Assembly: GCF_008831285.2 (NCBI RefSeq)
Contig: NC_045140.1
Coordinates: 9,422,505 to 9,486,504, forward strand
Length of the DNA: 64,000 nucleotides
Direction of reading: 5' to 3'
From: Nymphaea colorata
Lineage: Eukaryota; Streptophyta; Magnoliopsida; Nymphaeales; Nymphaeaceae
Within the stretch, counting starts at the first letter, position 1. Every line of letters begins with the position of its first letter. A program made the position numbers and the translations under genes. Below, piece by piece: positions 46,942 to 59,654 of this stretch. The notes under the pieces were generated by a model, which ran no database searches, was not told where the DNA came from, and saw only the letters and a program-made list of their open reading frames with translations.

Positions 46942-47280
46942 GACAGTAACCCCTCCAGCAGCTGAAAGGCCAGTACAGCTGTCCACCCTAACAATGCATG
47001 TGAAGCAATCGAGGTTACTCTGGCGCATACACTTGTATTATTGTTGTAAGCCAACCTCTAGCATTCAAATGTTTTCCGCCGGTAATTACTTCACAAATTG
47101 CAGTTAATAATGATCAAGGACCCTTTTCGTTTTCATTTAATTATGAATTATTGTTTAGTATAATTACCTTATTCAAGTTTAGAAATAGAGATTGCTTTGG
47201 TGCCTCATATGAGTACATGAGGCATTAATTCACATTTATCGTGGTAATTAAAGCTAAAGATTAGAAGTTATACTCTTGCG
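46316..47280. other. AT-rich spacer
   Basis: No gene recognised. It holds a short (TA)n at 46352-46367 and the compound (TA)n(GA)n at 46887-46942. I looked here for a 5' LTR of the gypsy element that begins near 47281 and did not find one. Confidence 0.5.
46887..46942. repeat. Compound (TA)n(GA)n microsatellite
   Basis: About 14 TA units followed directly by about 13 GA units. Confidence 0.9.
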
Positions 47281-47737
47281 TCATCCCATAGATATGGTCA
47301 ATGGTGGGATCAATTCTAGAAACAGAAGACATCATCATCTAAAAAAGACGATAAGTGTTTCAAGTGCCATCATCAGTACTTAGGCAATCCATGCTATAGA
47401 GAAACTGTAGAACATTCATATTGGGGTACAAAAGGAATTGTATCTGAGAAAGCTCAAAGAAGAAAGAGGCAAAACAAAAATGAGGTGGGGTCAACTAGTC
47501 AATAGAGAAGAAGGTACTTGGAATGGTTTATGCTACTAAGATGACCTAAAATCCACTGTCTTCATTGAATGTACACTCCTAGTAAATTTTCACTGGCGAC
47601 ATGTTCTCTTTGATTTTAACGCATCACATTCATTTATTTTAAAGAGGTTTGCTGAACACTTAAAGATTTAAAAATCAAACAAAAGAAAATGTCACATGAA
47701 TTGTTAGTCACCACACCCCTAGGAGGCAAAGATACAT
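47281..47737 (+). pseudogene. Ty3/gypsy gag end and protease, 5' part (split by CACTA)
   Basis: A degenerate zinc-knuckle-like peptide (CFKCHHQYLGNPC) is encoded near 47360-47395. The retroviral-type protease block follows at 47606-47650, reading LFDFNASHSFI where LFDSGASHSFI is expected, so the catalytic DSG is lost. A shifted frame then reads LLVTTPLGG near 47701-47727, the next conserved protease segment. The text stops at 47737, where a CACTA element is inserted. The protease continues at 52484 in the same phase. The 5' LTR and most of gag are missing. Confidence 0.7.
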
Positions 47738-49046
47738 CATTACAGCAAATGTACTTTTCTGCTACGAATACTCCTGCCTAGTGTAAAAATCGTAACGTTT
47801 AATGCCCTTATGTTACCCCATCCCTTCTGCTCAACCCATTTTTTCATGTGAACTACTTGACCCATTTCCTCTTTTGCCACAAACTATTAAACTCATATCT
47901 TATGCAGTGAATGAGGAAAAGCATCGAGAAGATTATCCGCAGTAGAGCATGTTCCTTCTTCTAAGTGGAGAAGCAATGGAGATCTGGTTGATCAGGAGAA
48001 TGTTCTGCTGTTGATCAAAGTTCAATCAAGTGTCTAGTGGAGATTTGCCCAATCAAGAGAGAGTTCTATCGATTTGTTCAGTGAAGAGTGTCCAATCAAA
48101 GCCTGTTGTGGTTGTCGATAGAAAGAAAGAGAACTCCAAATAGATTGATAGAGAGAGGGTTTGCCAGTCTTAGTTTCATCTCTTTAGCTTTCAAATTGTA
48201 ATTGCTTGTTGTGATTGTGATTGCCTGTTGTGATCGTTTTCTCCTATAGTTTCTAGAAAAGAGAGCCCCTGCTTTTTGGAGCTACTCGTGATCGTCTAGT
48301 ATTGTCTTCCATTTCACAAGGCACTTATGCTTCATATTGATTGTCTATTCATGTAAGCTTTCCCTCTCTTTCTCAATCTATGGAATTCTTTGGTGCTCAA
48401 TTAAGAGGCTCTTTTGTTTTATCTTGTCAAGATTTTATGTGTCACCATTATGTTATATGCCAGGCTACTTGTTATTTGTTTAGTGTTATAGTGCTAATTG
48501 TACTTTCACATGTTGAGCAAGCTAAATGATCCTCTACTCATGCACGTCTTGAGCTAAACTACATGTCAGTTTATGTGAGTCATTACATCTCACTTTCTTG
48601 ACTTTTTCTTTGTCTTTTCCTAGTTCATGGTACTCCATTACTATGTAACAAAAAATTGAATGAACAAATAAATAAAATGCAACACCATAATGTGCACATA
48701 TATAATGTTATTTACAAGAATGAGGTAATGAGCGCTTGAAAATGATTTGACTACATCCAAATTATGTCACAGAAGTAGTCCTACACACCCTTACATAGAC
48801 AGTTCAGGTGAATGATGTTTACTATACTAACATGGGTAACTATTGAATTTGGCTAGTGTCGATTCACCTCTGGGTCATTTACTAACAAAATTTAAACTGC
48901 TTATGGTGTTTAAGCATTATAGATGGACGTCTGCAGTTTATTTTCCAAAGAAAGTCAATTTCCTTATGTTTTAACTTTACATCTAGTTGTTCATACCTTG
49001 AATTTTTCTATTAAATTGATAAATATTCTGTGCTTCGGGCCTATGA

Positions 49047-49167
49047 GTTGTGCCCCAAGTGCAAAATGAGCATGAAGGATACTTTGTCACTGTTGATGAT
49101 GAAAAGGGAATGCAATATGGACAAGTAGGTTTTCTTACTTGGCATATTATAACTTCTTATGCTTAAT
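49047..49167 (+). other. Open coding-like run inside CACTA element 2
   Basis: About 40 codons stay open between stops, including NEHEGYFVTVDDEKGMQYGQ. Charged, non-repetitive composition is unlike the AT-rich neighbourhood. No family recognised. It could be a fragment of a captured host gene. Confidence 0.25.
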
Positions 49168-50534
49168 AAGGAAAATAATGATCTGAGGTTTTTATATTTT
49201 TTATTTGTGTCTGTAGTTTATACAATTTGATAGTTGATAGGTTATACAAAAACAATGACATAAGAATAAAAAATTGATGTTGGAATTTGTTGACATTTTT
49301 CCTATTTTTCATGTTGTCCTATGTCTTCGAGTATTGGCTATTGTATGTGATTATTTTGATGGACTTTTTATTCAGTGATTTCCAACAAATTGGCTGTCGT
49401 TGGCCCTTTGATGCCAATGATTTACTTCTTTTCTTTTGTTCTTTCAGTGTTCTAGCCTTTTCCATTTCAACACATTGGTGTATGTCCTCATCACAAATTA
49501 TTTCTTCCGTTTCTGTCATGCAAAACGGCAAGATAAAGTGTTGTGATAATGTGAACTATCTTAAGTTTGTTTCTGTGCACATGGACGACTTTTTGAAGAA
49601 TAACTTATAATGTATAGGTGCTTATCACTCCTTTTTGTTTCAATGCTTAAAAAAGTTTTTAACTTGTACTAGGAAACCAAATTAGTTATTCTTTCCTTGC
49701 ACTAATGTAATTTGTTGCAACCATGTGAAGTGGAACAAATTTTCAGTTAATCTAATGATTATCCATTAAAAATAATGTTCCAAAACGATGCTCTATTGGC
49801 AAGATGATTGCTAGAAAAAGAATTGGAGCCTTTTGACATGTTGGGCATATCAACTTATGAACTGAAGCTAATGCATCTAAATCAGCACACTTAATAGCAA
49901 GTACATAAAAAAAAATCAGTTTGGACAAACATAAGACATCATCATCCAAAAAATCACCTAATGCATCCATGATAGATTTCTATTGAATTTTATAAGAGTC
50001 AGCTGTTCATTTAACATACCTACGTTTTTTATTTACCTTTGTTTTATCATGGATGTGCTAACTTATGATTATTTGTCTTCTATATATATATATGGAAGAC
50101 AAATAATCATAAATTTATGAATTAATTTCTTTGCTAGCAAGATATATGATATATGTGATTTCACATTCAATCCTTTTAATTTTTTATTGTGCTCATGTGT
50201 GTCAAATTTTATCAATCTTCTTTTAGTGTAGTAGGTTTTAAAGCTATAAAATTTTGACAGCACACAATTAAATATCTACGAAGCTAGTTTTCTTATTAGT
50301 TCTGGAAGTCCATTCACACAAGCAGTCTCATTTGCATTTTTCTTCACTTGTTATCTTCTTTACAAGCATGTTTCTTAATTCTGCCTAAAGCTTTAACACA
50401 ATCTTTTCCAAAGAAGTACAATAAAAGTTGCTTTAAGACAACCTATAATGTAATTTCATATAAAAGCAAGTCAAAGATTTGAAATGGAATTTGTGATACA
50501 TTTATTATTTATAGCATAGGTGTATTCTTTCAAG

Positions 50535-50592
50535 GAATGAGAAGATTACTGGAGGTGCTGAAGAAATCATACACTTTCCTAATTGTTTGAAG
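50535..50592 (+). other. Exon-like segment inside CACTA element 2
   Basis: A 58-nt open segment (NEKITGGAEEIIHFPNCLK) is bounded by a pyrimidine-rich TGTATTCTTTCAAG before it and GTATGATAATG after it, the layout of an internal plant exon with AG acceptor and GT donor. The parent gene is unknown to me. Confidence 0.3.
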
Positions 50593-51623
50593 GTATGATA
50601 ATGTCTATGCTTTTATGTCATTGGTAATTGAAGAAATGGTGACATCATACATTTTCATGTACCATAAACGTGTTCACTAATCCATCTTTCTTTGCATATT
50701 TCTATCGAAGAAATTGATAAGGATCCAAGTCTTATACCATTTGTAGTTCTAGTCCATTTTACAATGTTTTTGTCCATTCAGACTGGTGCGAGTTCATAGA
50801 TGCAGAAGTTGAATATCACCTAATAGAAATGCTCACCACCATATATTGATTGTTATGCAATTGCAAGAAGTTTATTCTAGATTAAGCATATTATTTTAGA
50901 AGGAAAAATAGGCAAGGCAGTGGAACACTGACATGATTACTTCACTCTTTAGCTTTCAAATTGAAGAACGGACTAGTTGAAAATAAAAGGGACTAATGAG
51001 GTGGTAGTGCACATGTTTACAATGTCTGCTATAACAATTGAACCTACAGCGAGACATAATCATGTTGGTGACATGCAAAGCGGCAACATATTTTGAGGAT
51101 CTGGTTTATTAGACATATCTTAGGATAAAAAGAGGGAAGGTATTTCAGCAAAAAGATAGCACAAAGTTTTAGCTTATAAAAAATGTACAAAGGCCCTCAT
51201 CGTTTGATTTCAACAGCTAACTTACATTGCCAATTTTTACCTTCATCTTTTGTTGGAACTACTAATATTTTGGCACTCCTTTATAACATGCTTCCTTTAT
51301 TTGATTTAGTGAAGTGGGATTTTCATTCACTTTTATTTAAATAGAAACATAATCTATTTACATTTGTATGACAATATTATGCATGACATGCACTTCCATG
51401 TGGTTGAATGATTGTTTTCTTCAGTTATAATTTATTCATGGCTACCAAAGGGTTATTGATCTCCATCATATGCTAGTTGCCGTCCACTTCTTCTACTACT
51501 TCCTTTAACAAGATGACCTTCTTGTAATGACTTGTTGACATATTTATGTGAGTTTCTGATGCAAGACTTTTGTCATGCATGTGCATTTTCATTTGCTTGT
51601 GTGGTTTTATAACTTCTATAATG

Positions 51624-51625
<2 letters not shown>

Positions 51626-51684
<59 letters not shown>
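51626..51684. repeat. (TA)n microsatellite inside CACTA element 2
   Basis: About 59 bp of TA dinucleotides with one ATAC interruption near 51670. Confidence 0.9.
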
Positions 51685-52483
51685 TGGTTGAAAAGTCTTG
51701 GTTTTATGCTTATATACATGTATATGTTCTAAATAGCACATGCTTGTGAATTTTTTCAACATATTGTGTCTATATGAATGCGGTAAATCATAACTGCATT
51801 TGTATATCTTTGTACATTATTTCTAGTTGATATATTTTCTTTATGTTTCCTTCAACTATCTTCTTTTGCTAAAATATTTTAACATCAATCTTTCTTATTT
51901 TTTGTCTATATGGTTTTAGCATTTAACAGTGAATGGGCAATGTTGATAGACATGAACATAATGAATGAAGTTTTAGAGTAAAAGAAGATACAAAGGTGAA
52001 GAGAACACTAAATCAACTAGTACAACCTTTGACTTTGATCAAGTGGATAAAAATTTCAATTTGTTAAAACTGGATAAAACATAAATTTGTGTATATTATT
52101 TTTGCTTTTGTATAATTTTTTTACATAAACAGACATATTATTGTAGAGTTTTTTGCTTCATGAAATTTTAATTTCACAAAAGCTCTAAACTTTGTTTGAA
52201 ATTTCTTATATATGCATATGGTGGACGAGGGGTGTGCAGCCATAGTTTTTGTCTCAGTTTAAACCATAACCACTAAGAACTTTAGGTGTGGCCAAAGGAT
52301 TTTTGGCTTATATCATAGCCAATAGGAACTCAAGTCATGCTCAAAAACATTTTAGCAACGGCTCTCACCTTGCCCAAAGATTCTTTAGCACGAGACCTAT
52401 GTCAAGGAACAACTGCTAGGGTTCCAAAAATATTTTGGCTAGGGCAAGAACACTAGCCAATAACACTATTTGTTGTAGTGCAT

Positions 52484-55256
52484 GCAAGATATATTTGAAA
52501 AGTGTCAAAATAGAAATGTATGAATATTTATTACCAGTGCAGCTCATGATAATATACATCACAAGGTATGATGTAATCCTAGGAATAGGTTGGCTAAATT
52601 GTCATTATGTGATTATAGACTGCAAAAGGAAAAAATTAAAGGCTTAGGTGGGGAATACCCAAAAGGCAGGATTTGGGGTAAAAAGGCTTAAGGACTAAAG
52701 TAACTTAATTGTCTCAACAATGAAGAAAAAAAATATATGAAAAATGAGTGTTTCACCTAGTTAATTATAATGGGTGCAGAAAAGGTACAATTGATGCCCA
52801 TCATTGATGTACTTGTACTCAAGAACTACACAGATGTGTCCCCAAAAGGCTTAGCAAGATTGCTTGCAATATGAGAGGTAAAGTTTGAAATAAAGTAGAT
52901 ACTTGGAGTTGCACCTATTTCTAAATCTCCATACAACATGACACAAGTAGAATTGGAAAAATTAAAGAAAACAAAATTCAAGACATAGGTAGCAAGCGAT
53001 TCATTCATTCAAATGTACTACTTTGGGGAACACTACTTCTATTTGTGAAGAAAATGATGGGTGAATGCAGTTGTGTATTAATTATTGAATGTTGAATTCA
53101 GTTATAATAAAAAACATCCATTGCCTAAAATTGAAGATCTATTTGATCAATTAAAGGATAGAAAGGTGTTTGCCAAAATAGATTTGAGATCGGGACAATA
53201 TCAATTGTGTATTAAGAAAGGACATATCCAAAAAATAGTGTCCCATACGCATTATGGGCATTATGATTCAAGTGATCCCATACAAAATCACAAACACACA
53301 AGAAGCTTTTATAGATTTCATGTCTTTCATGCCTACTTTGAGTGTGCTGGTGTACTCTGAGTGTGATGCATTGCGTGCACTACATCTCGAGCTGGTGTTA
53401 GAAAAATCGAGACAAATCCAACTCTATGCTAAGTACTCAAAGTCTGAATTTTGGATAGACCAAGTAAATTTTTGGGCATATAATATCAAAGGAAAATGTG
53501 CCAATTGATCCAACAAATATAGAAGCTATTCAGAAATGAAGTGTGCCAACCAATATAATATATATTAGAAGTTTTCTTGGTTTGGTAGACTACTATAGGA
53601 AGTTCATCAAAGTTTTTTTCACAAAAATTGCAACCTCAATGACTAAACTATTACAAAAAGGAGCCAAATATGTGTGAGCAGAAATGTGCAAAACGAATTT
53701 GCAAGTATTGATGGTTAAATTGACCACTACACTAATTCTAACATTATCAAAAAGATGAAAGAAGTTTGTTGTATACAATGATGCACTAGGAGCAATGCTT
53801 ATGTAGCAAGACAAAGTTGCAACATATGCATTTAGGCAATTGAAATGATGCATGAAAAGCTATCATGCTCATAATTTGGAGTTAAGAGCCATGGTGTTTG
53901 CATTAAAAATGTGGAGGTATTACTTCTATAGTGTAGAGTTTGAAATATTTTTAGACCATAAGTTTTTTAAATATTTTTTTTCTTCCAAAAAAATTGAACC
54001 TAAGATAGAGAGGATGATTCAAGCACCTTAAGGATTATTACTTTAAGATAAAGTATCATCCTAGGAAAACAATGTACTAGTAGATGACTTTAGCATGATG
54101 GCTCCTGCTAAAGCTTGTGAACTGCTAATCTAGACATGGAACCACGTGAAGGATCAGATGCAATGGCAAATGAAGCAGGATGATAATAAAAAAATGTGCT
54201 GCTTTGATTAAAGATAGATTTGTTTAGGAAATTGCCAGAAACAAAAATAGAGTTCTAAATAAGCAAGTCTGGTGGTTGAGTGAGAGAAAAGATATATTCC
54301 TTATTAGCAAGATGTTGATGGGTGTGATGGTTTAACAATAGGTTTTAGGTTTCAAATGATCTGAAAATGAAAAAAAATTTGTTGGTGTGAACTCACAAAA
54401 CAAGGTATACTTAAGAAGTTTTTTTAACAAAGCTGAAATTCAATATACTTCATCTTCAAATTGATGGGTAATCTGAACAGACCATACAAACTCTTGAAGA
54501 TATGCTGAGATATTGTGTGTTAGAATGGAAGGGAGAGTGAGACAAGTATGTGAAGGTGGCAGAATTTACTTACAACAACAGTTATTGGTCTACTATTATG
54601 ATGGCTTCATTTGAAGCATTGTATGTTTGGGATTATAGGTCGCCAAGCAGTTGGATAGAAATTAAAGATAACAAGATAGAAGATCCTCTAGTTGTCTGAC
54701 ATTATACTGAGAAGGTGAAAGATTAGGAAGAAGCTTTTGGCTCTACAAAGTCATTAGAAAAGTTATGTAGATCAATGACAAAGATAGCTGGAATTTGATA
54801 TGGGAGATCAAGTGTATGCCAAAATTTTACCCACTAAAAGTATTTTTCTGTTTGGCAAGAAGTAAAAACTAAGCATGGTACATGGGCCATTTGAAGTTCT
54901 GGGTAAGGTTGGAAGCGGTACCTATCAAATTGCACTGCCGCTTCAATATAATCATGTTCATATAGTATTTCATGTGCCAATGCTCCAAAAGTATGTTTTA
55001 GATCATTCTCATGTCATAAACTATGAAGAGGTAGATTTACAAGAAAATATGATAGTTGATGAAAAGTCAACCCAAATTGTAGATTAAAAAGAACATGTAT
55101 TACTAACAGAACTATATTAGTTAAAGTCAAATGATAACAAAGCAAAATCAAAGAATGTACTTAGGATTTGGAAGATGACATGACAAATAGTTACATAAAG
55201 TTGTTTGAATAAAGTGCAAGCAAATTTTGAGGGTGCAGTTCCTTTTTAGGGGGAGA
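52484..55256 (+). pseudogene. Ty3/gypsy pol, 3' part (protease to integrase C-terminus)
   Basis: Protease end: YDVILGIGWLN near 52565-52600. Linker and RT: APISKSPYNMTQVELEKLK near 52908-52967, then [13 protein letters not shown] and [13 protein letters not shown] near 53112-53208. The palm segment with the YxDD active site is deleted between about 53300 and 53345. RT then continues with LYAKYSKSEFWIDQVNF. RNase H gives LELRAMVFALKMWRYYF near 53876-53930. The integrase zinc finger and most of the DDE core are missing. The C-terminal part resumes near 54445 (QIDG.SEQTIQTLEDML), then AEFTYNNSYW, and ends with GPFEVLGKVGSGTYQIALPL and FHVPMLQKY (54884-54996). Numerous stops and frameshifts. Non-functional. 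Confidence 0.9.
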
Positions 55257-55708
55257 AGTAGGTAAAGCCCATTATTTTTCCATCATAAGAAATTGAATAT
55301 ATTTGTAGGGATAAATATATTTATGTATATAAACACATATATTATGTATGATAGTATGCCTACCTAAACCCATCATTATGTCATAATGAGACAATTATGG
55401 AGAAGTAAATTATACAAATGAAAGAGGGGACTGTTACTTTTTTAGGAGAAAAGGAGTTCAAAAAAATACATTAATGGTTACATTAAAAAGACCATTGTGG
55501 GGAAACTGTACAGTCATGAAAAGTTACAAATTTAGATGACAGTTTTAGTGGCCTTGAAGAGGACCTATTTAACTATGTTATGGCAGCATCCTAACCTTCT
55601 ATTTCTTGTAGTCATGGAGGGGAAGGTCCTAACAATAAAAAATTAGAGAGAGAGAGAGGGAGAGAGAGAGATGTCATCATTTCTGCTCCTTTTGTAGTTG
55701 GCATAACA
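55257..55708 (+). mobile_element. Probable 3' LTR of the gypsy element
   Basis: The pol remnant is followed by a polypurine-like TTTTTAGGGGGAGAAG (55242-55257), then TAGGTAAAGCCC, resembling the LTR start TGTAAAGCCC seen in many plant gypsy elements. A TATTTAA box lies near 55566, followed by the CTTCTATTTCTTGTAG and (GA)n text typical of a transcribed leader. The end is placed at CATAACA (55708). Boundaries are approximate because no second LTR is available. Confidence 0.5.
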
Positions 55709-57814
55709 GTTGGTACTAGGCAGTTTGCTCCTAAGTAGTTTCAGCCTTAAGATGCTTAAAAAAACAAGAAGCAAAAGGGGCTGCTGATTGCAACTCATGG
55801 TTGTTTCTAATAAAAAATAATTTTTGGTAGATACTATACCCTGTGGGGTTGGAAAGTGGCCTATATATATAAATAATTATATAAATCTAGACACATTATA
55901 ATTTGGAGTTATGTATGTACTACAAGGGAAGAAATCAAACATGAATAAGTCCTAGAGAACCAAGGGTTTTCTAGTACTAATAGTCCTACAAGCTGTTATA
56001 ATCAGGCTCGTTTATGATCTAATAAGCATGGAAATATTCAGATACATGTGAAGCATCTAGGTCAAACATGTTGATGTGCTTATGTGCACTAAATGAGAAC
56101 TATTTGTTCTGATTTATCAGAGTTCCTTACGATTTGGTCTAATGAATAGTAAAAATTATATAAGGCTAATTTTACAAATTAGAATGAGCATGTCAGCTTG
56201 AGAAAGACTACTGCTCATTATTTGTCTATGCTCTTGTTATACATGTAGTGTGTCATGTTGATCTATCATTCTATAACAAAACATAAAAGAAAAAGAAGAC
56301 AGTCATATATTTACCTTATACTAGAACTTATGTAAATCAAAATATCATTGAAACAAAGTTATCACAATATGTGAGTACTGGTACTCTATGGATGTTACGG
56401 AACTTGCATTTGTTAACACTAGACACACATGAAAATAATCAAACATGAGAGAAGTATGTAGTCCTAGTACTTTTGATGTGTTTATATTTATATGTGTATA
56501 CAAATATATACATACATAAACGGTGAAAGGTGGTGATGCTTTATGTTGTGAGTGTCAAATTAACATGATACAATGCATGCAGTGTTGTTTGTAAGAAGCT
56601 AGGCACAATGTGCAAGTATTTCTAGAATCGTAGACTACCTTCAAATGCCAAGAAAGTGTATGTTATGATTGAGCTTGTGCATGAATGTATTCTATGCATG
56701 AAAGATTTTTGAAATTTAAGCCTACTGAAATAGGTGCATGAGGATTAGTTGAAGCCTACTAAATAGAGAAGTCTGTAGAAAAAAATTCTGTTGCAAATAT
56801 AGCAATAAGAAGGGACTAGTTTGACTAGTCTTCTCTATTTCCTCTGCTAAAATGATGGTTGATAATAAGTAACTTCACAAGACTAAAAGCCGAGAGAAAT
56901 AAATTTGGATGTAGATACGTAGATCTCAAGCAAGAACAAAATGATTCTAGTGTCTGAGGAATAAGAGGACCAAATCTTGGGGATTAGAATAGCCATTTTA
57001 ATTAAATTTAGATCAAGAATGCCAACAAAAGGAACCATAGATTTGATTAATGGAGAAATATGCTAAAAAAGGGAGCAAAGTTACCCTAAAATAGGAAAAA
57101 ATGTGATTAGACTCAGAATTCTAGTCATGGTTGATTTGACTCAATAGAATGCACTTTACATCATTTATTTCCATCTTAACCTAACCTAACTTCCTTGACA
57201 CTTGCGGTATATCTTGTTAGATTCTCAACCTTAGAAATGGCTGAGTAGAGTTGATGGGCATGTTTCTTAACTCATGTAAAGAAATGATTACCTACCAAGG
57301 GAGTCTTTAGACTTGAATATAAGAAATGATGGAATGTATTCTTGAGCAACTGCTGAATTAAAAATTTGTTAAGAGGAAATAACATCATCAGAAGAGGTGA
57401 TTCTAATGTTGCATTTACAAATGTTTGATCAGAACTATTTATGAATAATTACACTCTACATTATGATATAAGATGTATGGGGAAGAATGATGAGGTTGGG
57501 AATGTTACAACCAAATGTGTGGATCAAATGAATATATGTTTATATAAATATACATATAATTAGGTTCATAGTATATAATTGAATTCAGACTTGAAGTTAA
57601 GACATAGATGGTAAGATTATGTCATAATAAATATATAGATATGTGCATGCACAAGTCATAGCAAAAGCATGAGTATGAATAGTACTAATGCATGCACATC
57701 AAGTATTAATCAAGGATGCGATGCAAAACAAATTCAAAATATTCTTACTTGTGTAGATGTGTTATATAAGGTTTGACTCCAATCTCCCAAGAAATTTGTG
57801 GTTAGTCAAATTGA
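55709..57814. other. AT-rich DNA between gypsy LTR and LINE
   Basis: Begins with a PBS-like GTTGGTACTAGGCAG (55709-55723). The rest has no long open frame and no recognised feature. Confidence 0.5.
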
Positions 57815-57931
57815 GATATTCTGGGTGCAGGTTCTTCTACCAGCTGCTCCTCAGTCGCCGGCTTCGGATGCTAGCTCTATCTCTTTTGGTTCTGTCAGAC
57901 TTCCTTGGCCTGGGCCTGCTTTTCCTAGTGC

Positions 57932-58910
57932 ATGAGGTTCACCTTTCTTGGTAGAGTTCCCATGTATCTTCAGCCCAGGTGCACTGTCGCACCAGTTCTC
58001 TTTGATTGCCGAGCTCTCACCACCTCAGCTCCTGCCCTTGCTTCCCTCACCGCTGATGTCGGCCTTGCCTACTTGGTGCCCTGCTCTCTGTCGTGCTCCC
58101 CCGAGATGCTGCTTGTTGCTCCGTCTGATCGTGGGGTCATCCGATCCTTTGCACGGTCTCAGTCGGCTACACTCTCGTCAGCAGAGGGTTGCCTCCTTGA
58201 GGTAATTCTTGTTGCTCGCTCTTTCTCGACTCTGGCCTCTATTGCTTTGACCTCTATCGACTCGTCACCCACAGTCCCATCTCCATTTGTTGTCTGTTCC
58301 TTGCTCTTTACTCTTGTTACCAGCCCCCCTTTGTCCCCTCTACCATCCAAGACCACCTCTTTTGCCCACCTGCTCTGGTTTTCTTCTGTTTCCATTGACA
58401 GTAGCATTTCCACCAACTTGCCTTCGCTACATATACTGCTTCTCGTACTCAGCCGCGGTTGTCCTCGCAACCCCACCTGCTTGCTCCTTTCCCCTGTTAG
58501 CCCTGCCGTCCCCCACATCCCTTGTGTTGACACATTTTCCCGTGCCTTGCATTATGATTCAGCGTCCACCACTGCCCCCGTCATCCCCTCTGTCTCCTTC
58601 TCGGTTGCCTGGTCCTACCAGTGGACCTTCTGTTTGCCCCCTCATTCCCAATAGGTTGCCACCTATTTCTCCCTTGTTAGACGCTGTGCTAGGCATCTCC
58701 CTTCTGGATGTGCTTGCCTCTCTTAGGGTCATGCTTCCTCAGGAGCAGCTTGATTTCCTGCGTTCTTCATTTGTCGCTGCTGTTGCCCCGGCCTCCCGCT
58801 CTAGCCTTGCTAGGTTGCAGCGGGTATTGCATAGGATTGGGGCTTTCGTGGCCTCCATCCTCCCTCCTGTTGCTGCTAGGACGGCTAGACGTACACACCT
58901 TCACATGGTT
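57932..58910 (+). pseudogene. LINE ORF1-like region
   Basis: Two long overlapping frames (57932-58654, 240 codons; 58287-58949, 220 codons) are rich in Ser, Pro, Leu and Cys, as expected from GC-rich DNA with C/T bias. The second contains LPQEQLDFLRSSFVAAV, a helix-like stretch. No zinc knuckle or RNA-binding motif is visible. Position directly upstream of the endonuclease suggests remnants of ORF1, but the sequence itself does not prove it. Confidence 0.4.
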
Positions 58911-58914
58911 TCCC

Positions 58915-59654
58915 CATTACGGTTTCGTGTTGGAACGTGCGGGGCTTGAGTGCCCGTTATCGGCGTAGATATCTCTCTTCTTGAGTCTGTCAGCATGGAC
59001 CTTCTTTGCTTATCGTGGTTGAGACCAAATTGTCTGTGATCTCTCATGCCTGCATTCGTACCTTGTTGTGTCAACCGTCCTTTAGGTTTCTTCTGACTAA
59101 TGGTGTAGCTGGTGGCATCCTGCTGGCCTGGTCTCTGCCTCTTTCAAGGGATGTTGTGCATGTTGGTAAGTATTATATCTTAGTTATTCTCAATGGTCTA
59201 TGGCCCGATCTTAGTTACTGGGGTCTATGGCCTTTGCGTTGGGGCCTTGCGCGACCAGCTGTGGGCTGAGCTACATCATGCTCGTCAGCTTGCTTCCTCG
59301 CCTTGGCTTTTGGCAGGGGACTTCAATTGTTTCCTTAACCCTGCTCACTCATCCTTACCTATCACTTCTGGTTCGTCTATGTCTGCTTTTTGCTCGTTCA
59401 TTGATGAGTTCGGTCTTTTTGACGTGCTTCTGAGTAATGGTAAGTTTACTTTGCCCAACAATAGGAATCCTCTGATTCTTCGTAGGTTGGACCATGTCTT
59501 CCTCTCGCCTAAGCTATTCTCTACTTTTTCTTCGTCCTCCTTGGTTCATGGGCCGAGGCACTTGTTTAATCATGCTATACTACTCATTTCCCTTCTTCGA
59601 GGTAGGGCTGGTACCAAGCGTGCTAGGTTCTGTTTTGAGCTTTGGTGGCTTTGA
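58915..59654 (+). pseudogene. LINE endonuclease domain (AP-type)
   Basis: The domain starts with SCWNVRGLSARYRRR (the WN.RGL motif) at about 58927. ETK follows near 59022, as in the VETK catalytic block. The longest open part (59193-59654) contains WLLAGDFNCFLNP (GDFN motif), then FIDEFGLFDV, and LRRLDHVFLS, matching the LDR.L.S block. A frameshift near 58970-59030 and others break it. Confidence 0.85.

Larger units (their letters stand above)
47738..52480. mobile_element. CACTA element 2, nested in a gypsy protease (4743 bp)
   Basis: The right end reads TTTGTTGTAGTG (52469-52480), reverse complement CACTACAACAAA. The left end CATTACAGCAAAT (47738) is a slightly mutated match. Both sides are flanked by CAT (47735-47737 and 52481-52483), the 3-bp target-site duplication expected for CACTA transposons. 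Subterminal words also match in inverse orientation (left GCCTAGTGTAAAAAT; right ATATTTTGGCTAGGGC), and GGCTA/TAGCC-type motifs recur from 52230 to 52470. No TNP2 or Transposase_24 motif was found inside, so it looks nonautonomous. Removing the element plus one CAT rejoins the protease in frame, which independently supports the boundaries. Confidence 0.85.

Noticed and set aside
49287-49610. 107-codon hydrophobic frame inside CACTA element 2, possible membrane protein
   Set aside because: Phe/Leu/Ser richness follows from T-rich DNA, there is no family likeness, and the antisense frame is equally open.
58159-58533. 124-codon minus-strand frame in the LINE
   Set aside because: Antisense to the GC-rich LINE ORF1 region; a composition effect.
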